Source: Arthrobacter citreus
GTDB lineage: Bacteria; Bacillota; Bacilli; Bacillales; Bacillaceae_G
Reading direction: 5' to 3'
NCBI GenBank assembly: GCA_013200995.1
Contig: CP053688.1
Location: 1,364,001 to 1,428,000 of the forward strand
DNA length: 64,000 nt
The position numbers were made by a program, and so were the translations under genes. Within the stretch, counting starts at the first letter, position 1, and every line of letters starts with the position of its first letter. This document shows positions 7,748 to 17,075 of the stretch, piece by piece. The notes beneath the pieces were generated by a model. That model saw only the letters and a list, made by a program, of their open reading frames with translations, had not been told where the DNA came from and made no database searches.

Positions 7748-9586
7748 TTATTCAATCGATGCGATTGCTTTTTTACCAAATTGTTTTTTGTATAATTCTT
7801 TATATAAACCGTTTTCCATCAATAATTCATCGTGTTTGCCTTCCTCAACTATTTCTCCATCCTGTAGCACAATAATGTGATCAGCAGCCATAATTGTAGA
7901 AAGACGATGTGCTATAACAATTGATGTTTTATTTTTTAATAATCCTTGAATTGCACTTTGAATATAAAACTCTGATAAAGTATCTAATGAAGATGTTGCT
8001 TCGTCAAGAATGATGATTTCAGGATTTTTTAATAAAACTCGAGCAATTGACAGTCTTTGTTTTTCTCCACCTGAGAGCTTAATTCCTCGATTCCCTACAA
8101 CCGTATCATATCCATTTGGTAACTCCATGATAAAATCATGTATATAGGCAGCTTTACATGCTTCAATGATTTCTTCATCTGACGCATCATCTTTTGCATA
8201 TAATAGGTTTTCTTTAATCGTTCCATTAAATAAATAGCTATCCTGTGTCACAAGGCCAATATGAGATCGCAACGATTGGATAGTGAATTCCCTAATATCT
8301 CGACCACCAATTTTTATTGAACCAGAAGTCATATCATAAAGACGAGGTATTAAATTTGTAATCGTCGTCTTTCCTGCTCCACTTGGTCCTACTAAAGCTG
8401 TCATTGTACCAGACGGGGCTATGAAGGAAATGTTTTGTAATGCAGTTTTATCCTTTTGATAATTAAAAGAAACTTCTTCAAACTCAATATCTAGATTCAT
8501 AACATTCATTTCAACTGCATTTTCTCGATCTTTAATTGTTAATTTCATATCAAAATATTCAAAAATACGTTCAAATAAAGCAATTGAGCTTGTGATATTG
8601 ACGTATAAATTTGTTAATTGACCAACAGGTCCGTATAAACGGCCTAGTAAAGCGACAAAGCTAATGATTGCCCCAATTGTTATTTCACCTTGAAAATATA
8701 AATACCCACCATATAAATAGATTAACATTGGACCGATGCTAGTAAATGTACTTAGTATCATCATAAACCAGCGACCTGCCATAGATTCCTTTATTTTAAG
8801 ATTAGTAGACTGTACATTAATTTCATCAAACATATTATATTCTCTTTTTTCTTTTGTAAAAAGCTTCATTAATAAGTATCCACTTATACTCAATGTTTCT
8901 TGTATTATATGATTTTGCTCACTCGTTTTTTCCTGTGTCTGTTTTGCAATACTCCATCTGATACTTCCCATTTTTCGAGTTGGAAGAATAAATAGTGGCA
9001 CGATGATTAATCCTAATATCCCTAGCTTCCAATTCATTACCAGTAACGTAACAGCAGTAGAAATAAGAATGAATAGATTATTAGCAAAACTTACAATCGT
9101 ACTATCAAAAACCGCTTTAACACCAGAAATATCAGCCGTCATTCGAGTGATTACTTCACCCTGCTTTACATTTGAATAAAATTGGAGTGGCATTTGCTGT
9201 AAATGAACATACATTTGGTTTCTCATATCGTAAATGATATTTTGAGCAACATAGGCATTTAAATAATTTTGCCACACGCCTAACAACCCTGAAATAATTG
9301 TCGTACTAAGAGAGGCGAGTACGAGATAAACTAGTAAACTTAAATTCTTATTTGGTAATGCGGTATCAACAATATGTTGAATAATAATAGGTGGTAAAAT
9401 GCCTAGCACCGAAGTTACTAGTAAGATAAGCACCACAAGTAAAGTTTGCTTCCAATAAGGCATAAAATATTTCCCAATTCTTAGCAGCAATGCTTTTGTA
9501 ATATTCGGTTTTTGTGCATTTTCATCAAATCGCATTCGACCAAATCCATGGGGACCCATTGGAGGTCCTCCACCAAATCCTGACAT
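7748..9586 (-). CDS. ABC-type multidrug exporter, fused permease and ATPase (half transporter)
   Basis: A 612-residue half-transporter. After a Gly/Pro-rich head (SGFGGGPPMGPHGFG) there are six membrane helices, then a nucleotide-binding domain with Walker A GPSGAGKTT, signature LSGGEKQRLSIARVL, Walker B IIILDEATSSLD and the H-loop AHRLST. It probably dimerises to export lipophilic drugs or lipids, as BmrA/LmrA/MsbA relatives do. The ATG at 9586 is preferred: AGGAAGGG sits nine bases upstream, whereas the TTG ten bases earlier would overlap it. It is 22 bp downstream of a marR gene and probably under its control. Confidence 0.88.
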   Translation of the reverse strand: MSGFGGGPPMGPHGFGRMRFDENAQKPNITKALLLRIGKYFMPYWKQTLLVVLILLVTSVLGILPPIIIQHIVDTALPNKNLSLLVYLVLASLSTTIISGLLGVWQNYLNAYVAQNIIYDMRNQMYVHLQQMPLQFYSNVKQGEVITRMTADISGVKAVFDSTIVSFANNLFILISTAVTLLVMNWKLGILGLIIVPLFILPTRKMGSIRWSIAKQTQEKTSEQNHIIQETLSISGYLLMKLFTKEKREYNMFDEINVQSTNLKIKESMAGRWFMMILSTFTSIGPMLIYLYGGYLYFQGEITIGAIISFVALLGRLYGPVGQLTNLYVNITSSIALFERIFEYFDMKLTIKDRENAVEMNVMNLDIEFEEVSFNYQKDKTALQNISFIAPSGTMTALVGPSGAGKTTITNLIPRLYDMTSGSIKIGGRDIREFTIQSLRSHIGLVTQDSYLFNGTIKENLLYAKDDASDEEIIEACKAAYIHDFIMELPNGYDTVVGNRGIKLSGGEKQRLSIARVLLKNPEIIILDEATSSLDTLSEFYIQSAIQGLLKNKTSIVIAHRLSTIMAADHIIVLQDGEIVEEGKHDELLMENGLYKELYKKQFGKKAIASIE

Positions 9587-9608
9587 AATTTTCAACCCTT
9601 CCTAATTT

Positions 9609-10070
9609 CTAAAGTGTATTTTGCTCATTTAATAAATGAGTTAAGATTTGTTTTTGCATTCTAATAAGCGAATTAATCTCCTCTTCGGAAAAATGTTCCA
9701 TAGAGCTTGCTAAACTCTTATATGCCTCTGACTCTTCGCGATAACATTGGCAAATAAGTATTCCTTCAGAGGTTAAAAATAATTGAGTTTCTCGTCGATC
9801 TACAGCCGAAGTTACCCTTTTTACGTAATTCTTTTTCTCCAACTCATCTATACTAATACTAACTCTGCTTTTTGCAGATAGTAACCTTTCAGTTAATTCT
9901 TTTTGTGTTAAACCTTCATTATTACGAATTGAATTCAATATAATTAACTGTTGAACAGTTAAACCTAGTTTAGTAGCCGTTTGAAAGCTTAACCTTTTTA
10001 GTTGGCGTGCAATTGAGAATAATGAGTTCGTTAAATCAATTGCTTGCTGCAGTTCTGACACGTATACCAT
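9609..10070 (-). CDS. MarR family transcriptional regulator
   Basis: A 153-residue MarR-type repressor. Its winged helix covers LTQKELTERLLSAKSRVSISIDELEKKNYVKR, with the wing VDRRETQLFLTSEG, flanked by dimerisation helices. It is first in the operon with the ABC exporter, a common self-regulated drug-efflux arrangement. A palindrome in its own promoter (10098-10112) is the probable operator. Confidence 0.9.
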   Translation of the reverse strand: MVYVSELQQAIDLTNSLFSIARQLKRLSFQTATKLGLTVQQLIILNSIRNNEGLTQKELTERLLSAKSRVSISIDELEKKNYVKRVTSAVDRRETQLFLTSEGILICQCYREESEAYKSLASSMEHFSEEEINSLIRMQKQILTHLLNEQNTL

Positions 10071-10097
10071 CTCCTATATTAGTTCACATTATAAACT

Positions 10098-10112
10098 GTT
10101 TACTTTATAAAC
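10098..10112. promoter_or_regulatory. Palindrome in the marR promoter, candidate MarR operator
   Basis: GTTTACTTTATAAAC contains GTTTA/TAAAC inverted arms around five bases. It overlaps a TATAAT-like -10 on the minus strand, 28-42 bp upstream of marR, so binding there would block the core promoter. Confidence 0.45.
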
Positions 10113-10335
10113 TAATAATAAACCTTAGAGTTTCTTTTGTACAATTAAAAGATGTTAATAAAGAAAAGTGTAGGTTCATTCAAATAACATTCACTTTATT
10201 GATATTTTCACCCTATTACATTTTCCATATAACAATATATTCTGTACAACTTAACCTGTCTCAGTTTTTAAAATATTCTTTCGATTATTTATATAGTATG
10301 ATAAGAATTATCTAAAATTAAAGGTGGTTTTGAAT

Positions 10336-11310
10336 TTGAAAGCAGTTCAAATTGATGAAGCAAAGCAATTATTTATTGACGATTATCCAATGCCTGCTTT
10401 AGGAGAAAATGAACTTCTTGTAAAGGTTCATGCAACAGCAATTAATCGGGCTGACTTATTACAAAAACACGGTAAGTACGCAGTACCTCCAGGTGCTTCT
10501 CCGATTTTAGGATTAGAAATGTCTGGCATTGTTGAACAAATCGGCGCAAATGTAGCGAATTGGAATGTTGGTGATCGCGTTTGCGGATTATTACCAGGTG
10601 GAGGTTATGCGCAATATGTTTCCATCCCTGCCGATTTAGTAATTCCAATCCCTGAACATCTTTCATTCGAAGATGCTGCAGCCATACCTGAGGTCTTTTT
10701 GACAGCATACTTAAATTTATTTGAGTTAGGTAAATTAAAAGAAAATGAAACAGTGTTAATTCATGCAGGAGCTAGTGGTGTTGGTACAGCCGCAATTCAG
10801 CTTGTAAGAGAACTAGGAGCAAAATCAATCGTTACTGCAGGGAATGAATCGAAGTTAGCTGCATGTACTGATTTGGGAGCAAACTATGTTGTAAATTATA
10901 AAAATGAGGATTTTAAAACGAAAGTTGAAGAAATAACTAATCATGCTGGAGTCGATGTTATTCTAGACTTTATTGGTGCATCCTATTTCCATCAAAATCT
11001 TCAATCATTAACAACAAATGGTAGACTGATATTAATTGGAACAATGGGTGGAATTAAAGTAAATGATGTGAACTTATTACCACTTTTAACGAAGAGAATT
11101 TCGATTATTGGAAGTACTTTGCGCTCACAAACGCTTGAACAAAAAATCCATTTAACGAATCAATTCAAAAAATTTGTCTTACCACTTTTTACAAATAATA
11201 AAATAAAACCAATAATCGATTCGGTGTATAGTTGGCATGAAGTAAATGAAGCTCATAGTCGAATGGAGAACAATTTAAACATTGGAAAAATAGTCTTGAA
11301 AATAGATTAA
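10336..11310 (+). CDS. NAD(P)H:quinone oxidoreductase, zinc-independent MDR family (PIG3-like)
   Basis: About 324 residues of a medium-chain dehydrogenase/reductase. It has the GroES-like N-terminal domain (HATAINRADLLQKHGKY, GLEMSGIVEQIG) and a Rossmann domain with HAGASGVGTAAIQLV. The cysteine and histidine ligands of zinc alcohol dehydrogenases are absent, which fits the quinone oxidoreductase/PIG3 branch that reduces quinones or enones with NADPH. The TTG at 10336 is preferred (AAAGGTGG eight bases upstream, protein beginning MKAVQ). It is followed 26 bp later by a DUF554 gene. Confidence 0.85.
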   Translation: MKAVQIDEAKQLFIDDYPMPALGENELLVKVHATAINRADLLQKHGKYAVPPGASPILGLEMSGIVEQIGANVANWNVGDRVCGLLPGGGYAQYVSIPADLVIPIPEHLSFEDAAAIPEVFLTAYLNLFELGKLKENETVLIHAGASGVGTAAIQLVRELGAKSIVTAGNESKLAACTDLGANYVVNYKNEDFKTKVEEITNHAGVDVILDFIGASYFHQNLQSLTTNGRLILIGTMGGIKVNDVNLLPLLTKRISIIGSTLRSQTLEQKIHLTNQFKKFVLPLFTNNKIKPIIDSVYSWHEVNEAHSRMENNLNIGKIVLKID

Positions 11311-11336
11311 ATAAAGAGAAATAAAAGGGGATAAAA

Positions 11337-12041
11337 ATGGTCTTACTTGGTTCAATTGTCAACGCAGTAGCAATTATTTTTGGCTCATTACTAGGTGTAT
11401 TTATTAAAAGAATTCCAGATCGAATGAAAAACTTAGTAACTCAGTCAATTTCATTAGTGATCATCGTAATCGGTTTTACATTAGCAATGAAAACAAATCA
11501 AATTCTAATCGTTGTTTTCAGCCTCTCATTAGGTGCGGTAGTCGGAGAATGGTTAGATATCGAAAGTAAATTAGATAAATTAGGTTTATTTATAGAAAGT
11601 AAATTCCATTCTAAAAATGAAGGATCCATTTCAAAAGGTTTTGTTACTTCAACTTTATTATTTTGTGTTGGTGCGATGGCCATACTAGGTGCGCTAGACA
11701 GCGGTCTTCGCCACAATCACGAAATTTTATATACAAAATCGATGATGGACGGTTTTCTATCAATCATTTTAACATCAACACTTGGTTTTGGCGTGTTATT
11801 TTCCGCTTTACCTGTTTTAATCTATGAAGGCTTTATTGCTATTTTTGCATCATTTGTTCCAAACTTAGTCACACAGCATTTACTGAATTCAATTATTGCC
11901 GAAATCTCAGGTACAGGCGGTATTTTATTAATCGCTCTAGGATTGAATTCATTAGGTGTAGTAAAAATAAAAATTGGAAATATGTTACCTTCCGTTTTAT
12001 TTGCACTTATTATTGTATGTATCATTCAATTTTTCAAATAG
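11337..12041 (+). CDS. DUF554 family membrane protein (YdfK/YqgA-like)
   Basis: A 234-residue hydrophobic protein with about seven membrane segments, beginning MVLLGSIVNAVAIIFGSLLG as DUF554 members do and including FCVGAMAILGALDSG and SGTGGILLIALGLN. The family's molecular function is unknown. An AAAAGGGG ribosome site precedes the ATG. It is probably co-transcribed with the quinone oxidoreductase and ends at the shared terminator at 12063. Confidence 0.85.
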   Translation: MVLLGSIVNAVAIIFGSLLGVFIKRIPDRMKNLVTQSISLVIIVIGFTLAMKTNQILIVVFSLSLGAVVGEWLDIESKLDKLGLFIESKFHSKNEGSISKGFVTSTLLFCVGAMAILGALDSGLRHNHEILYTKSMMDGFLSIILTSTLGFGVLFSALPVLIYEGFIAIFASFVPNLVTQHLLNSIIAEISGTGGILLIALGLNSLGVVKIKIGNMLPSVLFALIIVCIIQFFK

Positions 12042-12062
12042 AAATTACATATATTATTCACA

Positions 12063-12093
12063 AAAAATGAGCCCATTATAGTGGCTCATTTTT
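12063..12093. terminator. Bidirectional terminator between the DUF554 and YoaK-family genes
   Basis: AAAAATGAGCC (12063-12073) pairs with GGCTCATTTTT (12083-12093). A-runs and T-runs on both sides let it serve both convergent genes; the last codons of the minus-strand gene run into it. Confidence 0.85.
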
Positions 12094-12796
12094 CATTTAT
12101 GTAGATGTACTTTTTCTTAAAATAACCTTTATCTTTATGATATAAAATTAAGGCGATTAATAAGATTCCTGCAGCAAGCCAAACCGACTGATTCCCAATA
12201 TATTTTGTTGAAATACTTCCAAATAAAGCTCCAAACGAAAAAGAAAGGATAATCACTAAAAACTCCTTAAATTTTGTTTTTGCTTCTTTGTCTTGATTTA
12301 CAAAAGCGGTATACGCGGCCTGTGAAGCAATTCTTATATTACCGGTTGTCATTGTCGAATTATATGTCCACTTATCTAAATGAGTAAAAGTGGAAATTTG
12401 CAATGAAGATACAAATGAAATGCAAACAGTTACTACGATATTAGGTACACTACTTGGTAATACCCCTACTATTATTAATACTACACATTCTAAAATTAGA
12501 ATTGAGCGTCTATAGCTGTATAAAAGCTCCCTTAAACGTGGATGCTTAACAGATTCAGCCACCAATACACCTAGAATAAATGCCAAGATTGGCAGTATGT
12601 AATCAACCGAATTCTTCCAATTCCCGTATGATAAATTGATTGCTAGTAGCACAAGATTACCTGTTTGTGCATTAGCAAATACACCGTCTCTACTAATGAA
12701 TGTATATCCATCTAAAAAGCCACCGACTAAAGCTAACAAAAAGCCAAGATAAACTGAATTTGATGATAATGAAGGAATTATTTTTTTAGATTTCAA
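12086..12796 (-). CDS. YoaK (DUF1275) family membrane protein
   Basis: A 236-residue protein with about six membrane segments and the DUF1275 signatures GGFLDGYTFISRDGVFANAQTGN and TTGNIR, typical of YoaK-like proteins of unknown transport or permease function. The start is a TTG with TAGGAGAT upstream. It is convergent with the DUF554 gene. Confidence 0.85.
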   Translation of the reverse strand: MKSKKIIPSLSSNSVYLGFLLALVGGFLDGYTFISRDGVFANAQTGNLVLLAINLSYGNWKNSVDYILPILAFILGVLVAESVKHPRLRELLYSYRRSILILECVVLIIVGVLPSSVPNIVVTVCISFVSSLQISTFTHLDKWTYNSTMTTGNIRIASQAAYTAFVNQDKEAKTKFKEFLVIILSFSFGALFGSISTKYIGNQSVWLAAGILLIALILYHKDKGYFKKKYIYINEK

Positions 12797-13128
12797 TCAA
12801 AGATCTCCTACTATAAAGTTAAATTATCATTATCTTATCATTAGAATCACCATTATTATGTTTATAATTGTGAACATTCATCCTTCATTTCTAAGTTATT
12901 TACTAAAAACGAGGTCTGTTAACATGAATAGTAGTTTTCTTACGTAAAACATCCTTAAGTATTACCGCTGTTGGTTTTGAGTGGAATTATGATGTTCTTC
13001 TAGTAATTGCAGTTTCTCGATTTTTATTTGCACTTCAACTACTCTTCTTTTGCTACTTAATTTTCAATACACAAAAAAAGGCTAAATCCCCAGGATTTAG
13101 CCTCCAATCATTATGTAAAATCTAAATA
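12797..13128. other. Intergenic stretch with a possible decayed coding remnant
   Basis: No intact gene is seen. On the plus strand, about 12,924-13,125 holds an open frame reading through FEWNYDVLLVIAVSRFLFAL with no acceptable start or ribosome site; it could be the worn 3' end of a lost membrane-protein gene. A terminator hairpin at 13080-13102 belongs to the minus-strand 58-residue gene that follows. Confidence 0.3.
13080..13102 (-). terminator. Terminator of the 58-residue small gene
   Basis: GGCTAAATCC and GGATTTAGCC form a perfect 10-bp stem with a 3-base loop. On the minus strand it is followed by seven T. Confidence 0.85.
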
Positions 13129-13305
13129 CTACCTATTAAAAACATAGTAAATAACGTAGAACCAACTAAAAAATCCGTGAACTATTGCCCAGAGAACTGA
13201 TTTATGAATACTCCAAGAAATTGTAATAGCTAAAGCAGAACCAAACGTCATTGCACTTTTAGAGCCAACTGGAACATTGAATTTTTTTTCTGTCCGATCT
13301 TTCAT
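13129..13305 (-). CDS. Conserved-looking small membrane protein, 58 residues
   Basis: The frame encodes MKDRTEKKFNVPVG..., a polar basic head, then two hydrophobic segments (AMTFGSALAITISWSIHKSV and WAIVHGFFSWFYVIYYVF). The ATG has GGGAGTTGGAGT immediately upstream and a strong terminator follows 27 bp after the stop, so it looks like a real single-gene unit. The pattern 'small head, ISW, AIVHG, WFYVIYY' resembles short Bacillus membrane proteins of unknown function. Confidence 0.7.
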   Translation of the reverse strand: MKDRTEKKFNVPVGSKSAMTFGSALAITISWSIHKSVLWAIVHGFFSWFYVIYYVFNR

Positions 13306-13499
13306 ACTCCAACTCCCATTTCCTATGAATCTATATTTCTATTTTATTCTTCATTGAAATGGATATACCCAATAACCATTAAGATTCTGTTAATTACATA
13401 ATTTCAATTGGCCTATAATATCGGATGATTAATCATAAAGACAGTTAAATTTAGTTTTTCTAAGTTAATATCCCGCTAAAACATCAACAAAATAATAAA

Positions 13500-13527
13500 A
13501 GACGTTCAACTTAAAACTAGAACGTCT
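13500..13527 (-). terminator. Terminator after the acetyltransferase gene
   Basis: AGACGTTC (13500-13507) pairs with GAACGTCT (13520-13527). On the minus strand it runs into TTTTATTATTTT. Confidence 0.8.
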
Positions 13528-13536
13528 CCTACAGAA

Positions 13537-14040
13537 TCATTTAATCATCTTAACCATATGGTCTTCATCATAAAATTCACCAGTTACAAACAAAGCTCTT
13601 TTTTCAGTTCCAAAACTTTCGAAGCCGACAGATTCATAAAGTTTTTTTGCAGAAATATTTGATGAAATGACTGCTAATTCAATTTGTAAAATATCTTCAA
13701 TTTGAGTAGCATGCTGAATTGCTTGGCCTAAAACTTTCTTGCCTACTCCTTTTCCACGATAATTTGGATTGACGTACATGCCCCAAATTGTTCCTTTATG
13801 CTTCATTTTTTCAGAGCGTTTTTGGTAGAAGCCAGCAACTCCAACAAGTTCTTCCTCGTCAAATGCTCCTACGATAAAATTATCGAAGGTTTTAGGAAAA
13901 TTATTTGTATGTTGTTCCATTGTTTTTAGTTCATATTCAGATATACTTTCTCCGAATGCTTCTGGCGATAGTATTAGTCCTTCTTTTCTTAAGCGTATAA
14001 ATTCGGGTAAATCTTCAAGTGTAAGCTTGCGAATTTCCAT
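13537..14040 (-). CDS. GNAT family N-acetyltransferase
   Basis: A 167-residue GNAT protein with the acetyl-CoA loop GKGVGKKVLG in the context IWGMYVNPNYRGKGVGKKVL and the C-terminal SAKKLYESVGFESFG. The substrate is unknown. The ATG at 14040 (MEIRKLTLEDL) has AAGGGAG eight bases upstream and is preferred over the longer frame. It is a single-gene unit with its own terminator. Confidence 0.85.
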   Translation of the reverse strand: MEIRKLTLEDLPEFIRLRKEGLILSPEAFGESISEYELKTMEQHTNNFPKTFDNFIVGAFDEEELVGVAGFYQKRSEKMKHKGTIWGMYVNPNYRGKGVGKKVLGQAIQHATQIEDILQIELAVISSNISAKKLYESVGFESFGTEKRALFVTGEFYDEDHMVKMIK

Positions 14041-14122
14041 CTGTTTATCTCCCTTCAAACTATTAAACTTTTAATATTTGTCAATTTCAAATATAACATA
14101 TAATTCTGAAGTTTATGAATAC

Positions 14123-14154
14123 AAAAAGACTTATCATTTTTATCACGATAAGTC
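14123..14154 (-). terminator. Terminator of the gabT-aldehyde dehydrogenase operon
   Basis: AAAAAGACTTATC (14123-14135) faces GATAAGTC (14147-14154). On the minus strand the hairpin is followed by TCTTTTTG. Confidence 0.8.
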
Positions 14155-14166
14155 CTTTTAAACAGA

Positions 14167-15591
14167 TTAAAGTTTGATCGAGACAAGTTTCAATTCTGTC
14201 ATCTCTTGAATTGCATATTTAATTCCTTCTCTTCCATAACCGCTCTCTTTTACTCCACCATATGGCATTAAATCAACTCTGAACGTTGGAACATCATTTA
14301 CGAGCACTCCACCTACGTGTAATTTTTTAGTAGCGTATAATGCCCGTTGTAAGTTATCTGTATATACTCCAGCTTGTAATCCAAATCGACTATTATTTAC
14401 TTCATTTATGGCATCATCAAAATTTTCAAAAGAATTAATAACAACGACTGGACCGAATATTTCTCTACAAGATACCTCGCTACTATTTTGAACATTTGTT
14501 AAGATCGTTGGTGTGAAAAGGCGGTCATCTACTACATTGCCACCGGTTACTAATTCGGCCCCGTCTTTTATTGCATTTTTTACCCAGTCATCTATTCTAG
14601 CAATATCCTTTTTCGAGATTAATGCACTAATATCTGTTTGAAGGTCTAATGGTGAACCTTGTTTTAATCGTTCAGTCGCGTTTTTCATTTTCACTATGAA
14701 ATCTTTATATAGAGTATGATGTACAAATATGCGTTGCAACGAAATACATACTTGACCGTTATATATAAAAGCTCCCCAAACGCAGCGATTAATTATCTCA
14801 TCTGTTAAATTAACTCCTTCGTCGATAATTAATGCTGAGTTAGATCCAAGCTCTAAAGTTACTTTCTTTAATCCCGCTTTATTTTTTAAAGATATTCCTA
14901 CTTCAGGACTACCAGTAAATGTGATTGCTTTCACTTCAGGATGCTTAACTAATGCATCACCAATACTTGAGCCTTTACCTGTAATTAAATTAAATGCTCC
15001 TTTTGGTAAATCTGTTTTATCAATCATTTCTGCTAATGCAATAGCTGACAATGGGGTTTGGCTAGCCGGTTTTAAGACGATTGTATTACCTGCAGCAATT
15101 GCTGGGCCTACTTTATGCGCGACTAGATTAAATGGAAAATTAAATGGAGTAATTGCACCGATTACGCCCACTGGTTCTCTAACAGTGTAAGTAACTCGAC
15201 CTTCGCCACCTACGACTGCATCTAGCGGTATCGTTTCTCCGTATATTCTTTTTGCTTCTTCAGCGGCAATTTTATAAGTAGCAATCGTACGATCAATTTC
15301 GCCTAAAGCCGCTTTTAATGGTTTAGATGCTTCTAATGCTAAAATCTCAGCAAGCTGTGAACGATTTTCTTTAAATTGTTCAACTAATTGCTCCAAAATC
15401 AGGCTTCTTTCATAAGATGTTAGTTTATCCATTTTTGATCTTGCGTTATTAGCCGCTATAATCGCAGCTTCTAAATTTTCAATAGTAGCGATCGGAATAT
15501 CAGCCAAAATTTCATCTGAATGTGGAGCATAAAGCTTCTCATATTTTAGCCCCTCAACCCAGCTTCCATTTATATAAAATTGTTTTTTCAT
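14167..15591 (-). CDS. NAD(P)-dependent aldehyde dehydrogenase (succinate-semialdehyde or related)
   Basis: A 474-residue ALDH. Cofactor and active-site motifs are PFNFPFNLVAHKVGPA, the glutamate motif VTLELGSNSA and the catalytic cysteine in NGQVCISLQRIFVH. The NGQVCIS context resembles the lactaldehyde/sulfolactaldehyde/semialdehyde branch, not classical betaine ALDHs. It starts 1 bp after the stop of a GabT-like aminotransferase, so the pair probably turns an omega-amino acid into an acid (GABA to succinate, or beta-alanine to malonate semialdehyde and onward). The ribosome site GAGGTGAAG lies inside the upstream gene's end. Confidence 0.82.
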   Translation of the reverse strand: MKKQFYINGSWVEGLKYEKLYAPHSDEILADIPIATIENLEAAIIAANNARSKMDKLTSYERSLILEQLVEQFKENRSQLAEILALEASKPLKAALGEIDRTIATYKIAAEEAKRIYGETIPLDAVVGGEGRVTYTVREPVGVIGAITPFNFPFNLVAHKVGPAIAAGNTIVLKPASQTPLSAIALAEMIDKTDLPKGAFNLITGKGSSIGDALVKHPEVKAITFTGSPEVGISLKNKAGLKKVTLELGSNSALIIDEGVNLTDEIINRCVWGAFIYNGQVCISLQRIFVHHTLYKDFIVKMKNATERLKQGSPLDLQTDISALISKKDIARIDDWVKNAIKDGAELVTGGNVVDDRLFTPTILTNVQNSSEVSCREIFGPVVVINSFENFDDAINEVNNSRFGLQAGVYTDNLQRALYATKKLHVGGVLVNDVPTFRVDLMPYGGVKESGYGREGIKYAIQEMTELKLVSIKL

Positions 15592-15592
15592 A

Positions 15593-16957
15593 TTACTTCA
15601 CCTCAGATACAAGTTGACTTACAACTTGATGTATTGATTGTTTGATTATATCTAGTCCTTCGTCTAATTCATCGTCTAAAATAGTAAGAGGTGTTAAAAA
15701 ACGGAGAACATTACTATGAACACCTGCACTTAGTATAATGACTCCATTTTCACAACATCTTTTTGTTAGAGCTGCTACAAAATCTTTTGCTGGTTGGCCA
15801 GTAGCATGGTCTATAAATTCGATTCCTACCATAGCCCCTAATCCTCTAATATCGTAAATAATTGGATACTCATCCTTTAGTCCACTGAAAAACAATTTAA
15901 TTTTTTCCCCTATCGCTTTCGCTCGAATCCAAAGTTTTTCATTTTGAATTTTTTCGATTACTGCAAGTGCTGCTACACAACCTAACGGGCTACCACCATA
16001 AGTTCCTCCTAACTCGCCAGGTGAAGCAGCATCCATAATTTCCAAACGTCCGGTAACCGCACTAATTGGTACTCCGGCAGCTAATGATTTTGACATTGTC
16101 AATAAATCTGGCTCAACCTCAAAATACGTTGAAGCGAATAATTCTCCCGTTCGACCAAAACCTGTTTGGATTTCATCTGCAATAAATAAGATTCCATAGG
16201 ATTTACAAATAGTATAAATTTCTTTAACGAATTTCTTTGGAGGAACGATGAACCCACCTTCTCCTTGAACAGGCTCCATTATAACTGCTGCGATTTCATC
16301 TGGGGAAACATCAGTTAATAGAAAATCCTTAAACTGTGCAATACAAAAGTTTATATATTCGTCTTCTGATAAATCTTTTGGACGATTCGATAAATATGGG
16401 AATTGAGCTTTAAATGTAGCAGGGGCAAATGGACCCATTTTATATTTATATGGTTTTACTTTACTAGTTAAAGACATCCCTAATAAAGTGCGTCCATGGA
16501 ACCCTCTTGTAAATGAAACGATACCTGACCTACCTGTATACTTCCTTGCAATTTTAACAGCATTTTCAACTGCTTCAGCGCCACTATTTAATAAAATTGT
16601 TTTTTTGGCAAAGTCCCCAGGCGTTATTTCTGCTAATTTTTTTGCTAAATCAATATATGGCTTATACATCCCAACATGAAAACATGAGTGTATTAATAAA
16701 TCTGTTTGATTTTTAATCGCTTGTACAACATTCATTGGAGTATGACCTACATTTAATGTTCCGATTGCCCCAGCAAAATCTAAAAATTTATTTCCGTCAA
16801 CATCCTCAACGATTGTACCATTAGCCTTTTCTACAAAAACCGGAGTATTATTACCAACTCCATTTGGAACAAATTGATTGCGTAATTCAATTAACTCTCG
16901 CCCTTTTGGTCCCGGGACTCCAGCTAGGACATTAACAAATTTTCGATTTTTGCTCAT
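15593..16957 (-). CDS. gabT: 4-aminobutyrate aminotransferase-like class III transaminase
   Basis: A 454-residue class III PLP aminotransferase close to GabT. Motifs include NSGAEAVENAVKIARKYTGR, GFHGRTLLGMSLT, EPVQGEGGF, the cofactor aspartate in FIADEIQTGFGRTG and the Schiff-base lysine in SKSLAAGVPISAV. It would transfer the omega-amino group of GABA to 2-oxoglutarate. It is the first gene of a two-gene operon with the aldehyde dehydrogenase. The gene has a GAGGGAG ribosome site. No GabR-type regulator or GABA permease is adjacent. Confidence 0.85.
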   Translation of the reverse strand: MSKNRKFVNVLAGVPGPKGRELIELRNQFVPNGVGNNTPVFVEKANGTIVEDVDGNKFLDFAGAIGTLNVGHTPMNVVQAIKNQTDLLIHSCFHVGMYKPYIDLAKKLAEITPGDFAKKTILLNSGAEAVENAVKIARKYTGRSGIVSFTRGFHGRTLLGMSLTSKVKPYKYKMGPFAPATFKAQFPYLSNRPKDLSEDEYINFCIAQFKDFLLTDVSPDEIAAVIMEPVQGEGGFIVPPKKFVKEIYTICKSYGILFIADEIQTGFGRTGELFASTYFEVEPDLLTMSKSLAAGVPISAVTGRLEIMDAASPGELGGTYGGSPLGCVAALAVIEKIQNEKLWIRAKAIGEKIKLFFSGLKDEYPIIYDIRGLGAMVGIEFIDHATGQPAKDFVAALTKRCCENGVIILSAGVHSNVLRFLTPLTILDDELDEGLDIIKQSIHQVVSQLVSEVK

Positions 16958-17075
16958 GTTTTGCTCTCCCTCTTCATATATTAACTGATTAAAATTTTTA
17001 GCTTCATTACTAATATACTCGTATTTAACTATTTAAGAATGAAATTAATCTAAGTTAATGAAGAAGTAGAGCTAG

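Noticed and set aside
10007..10315. 102-residue plus-strand frame upstream of the quinone oxidoreductase gene
   Set aside because: It overlaps the 5' end of marR and its promoter, has no ribosome site, and its composition is that of AT-rich non-coding DNA.
12924..13125. Plus-strand membrane protein gene
   Set aside because: The frame has no start or ribosome site and ends in the terminator of the opposite gene; noted only as a possible relic.
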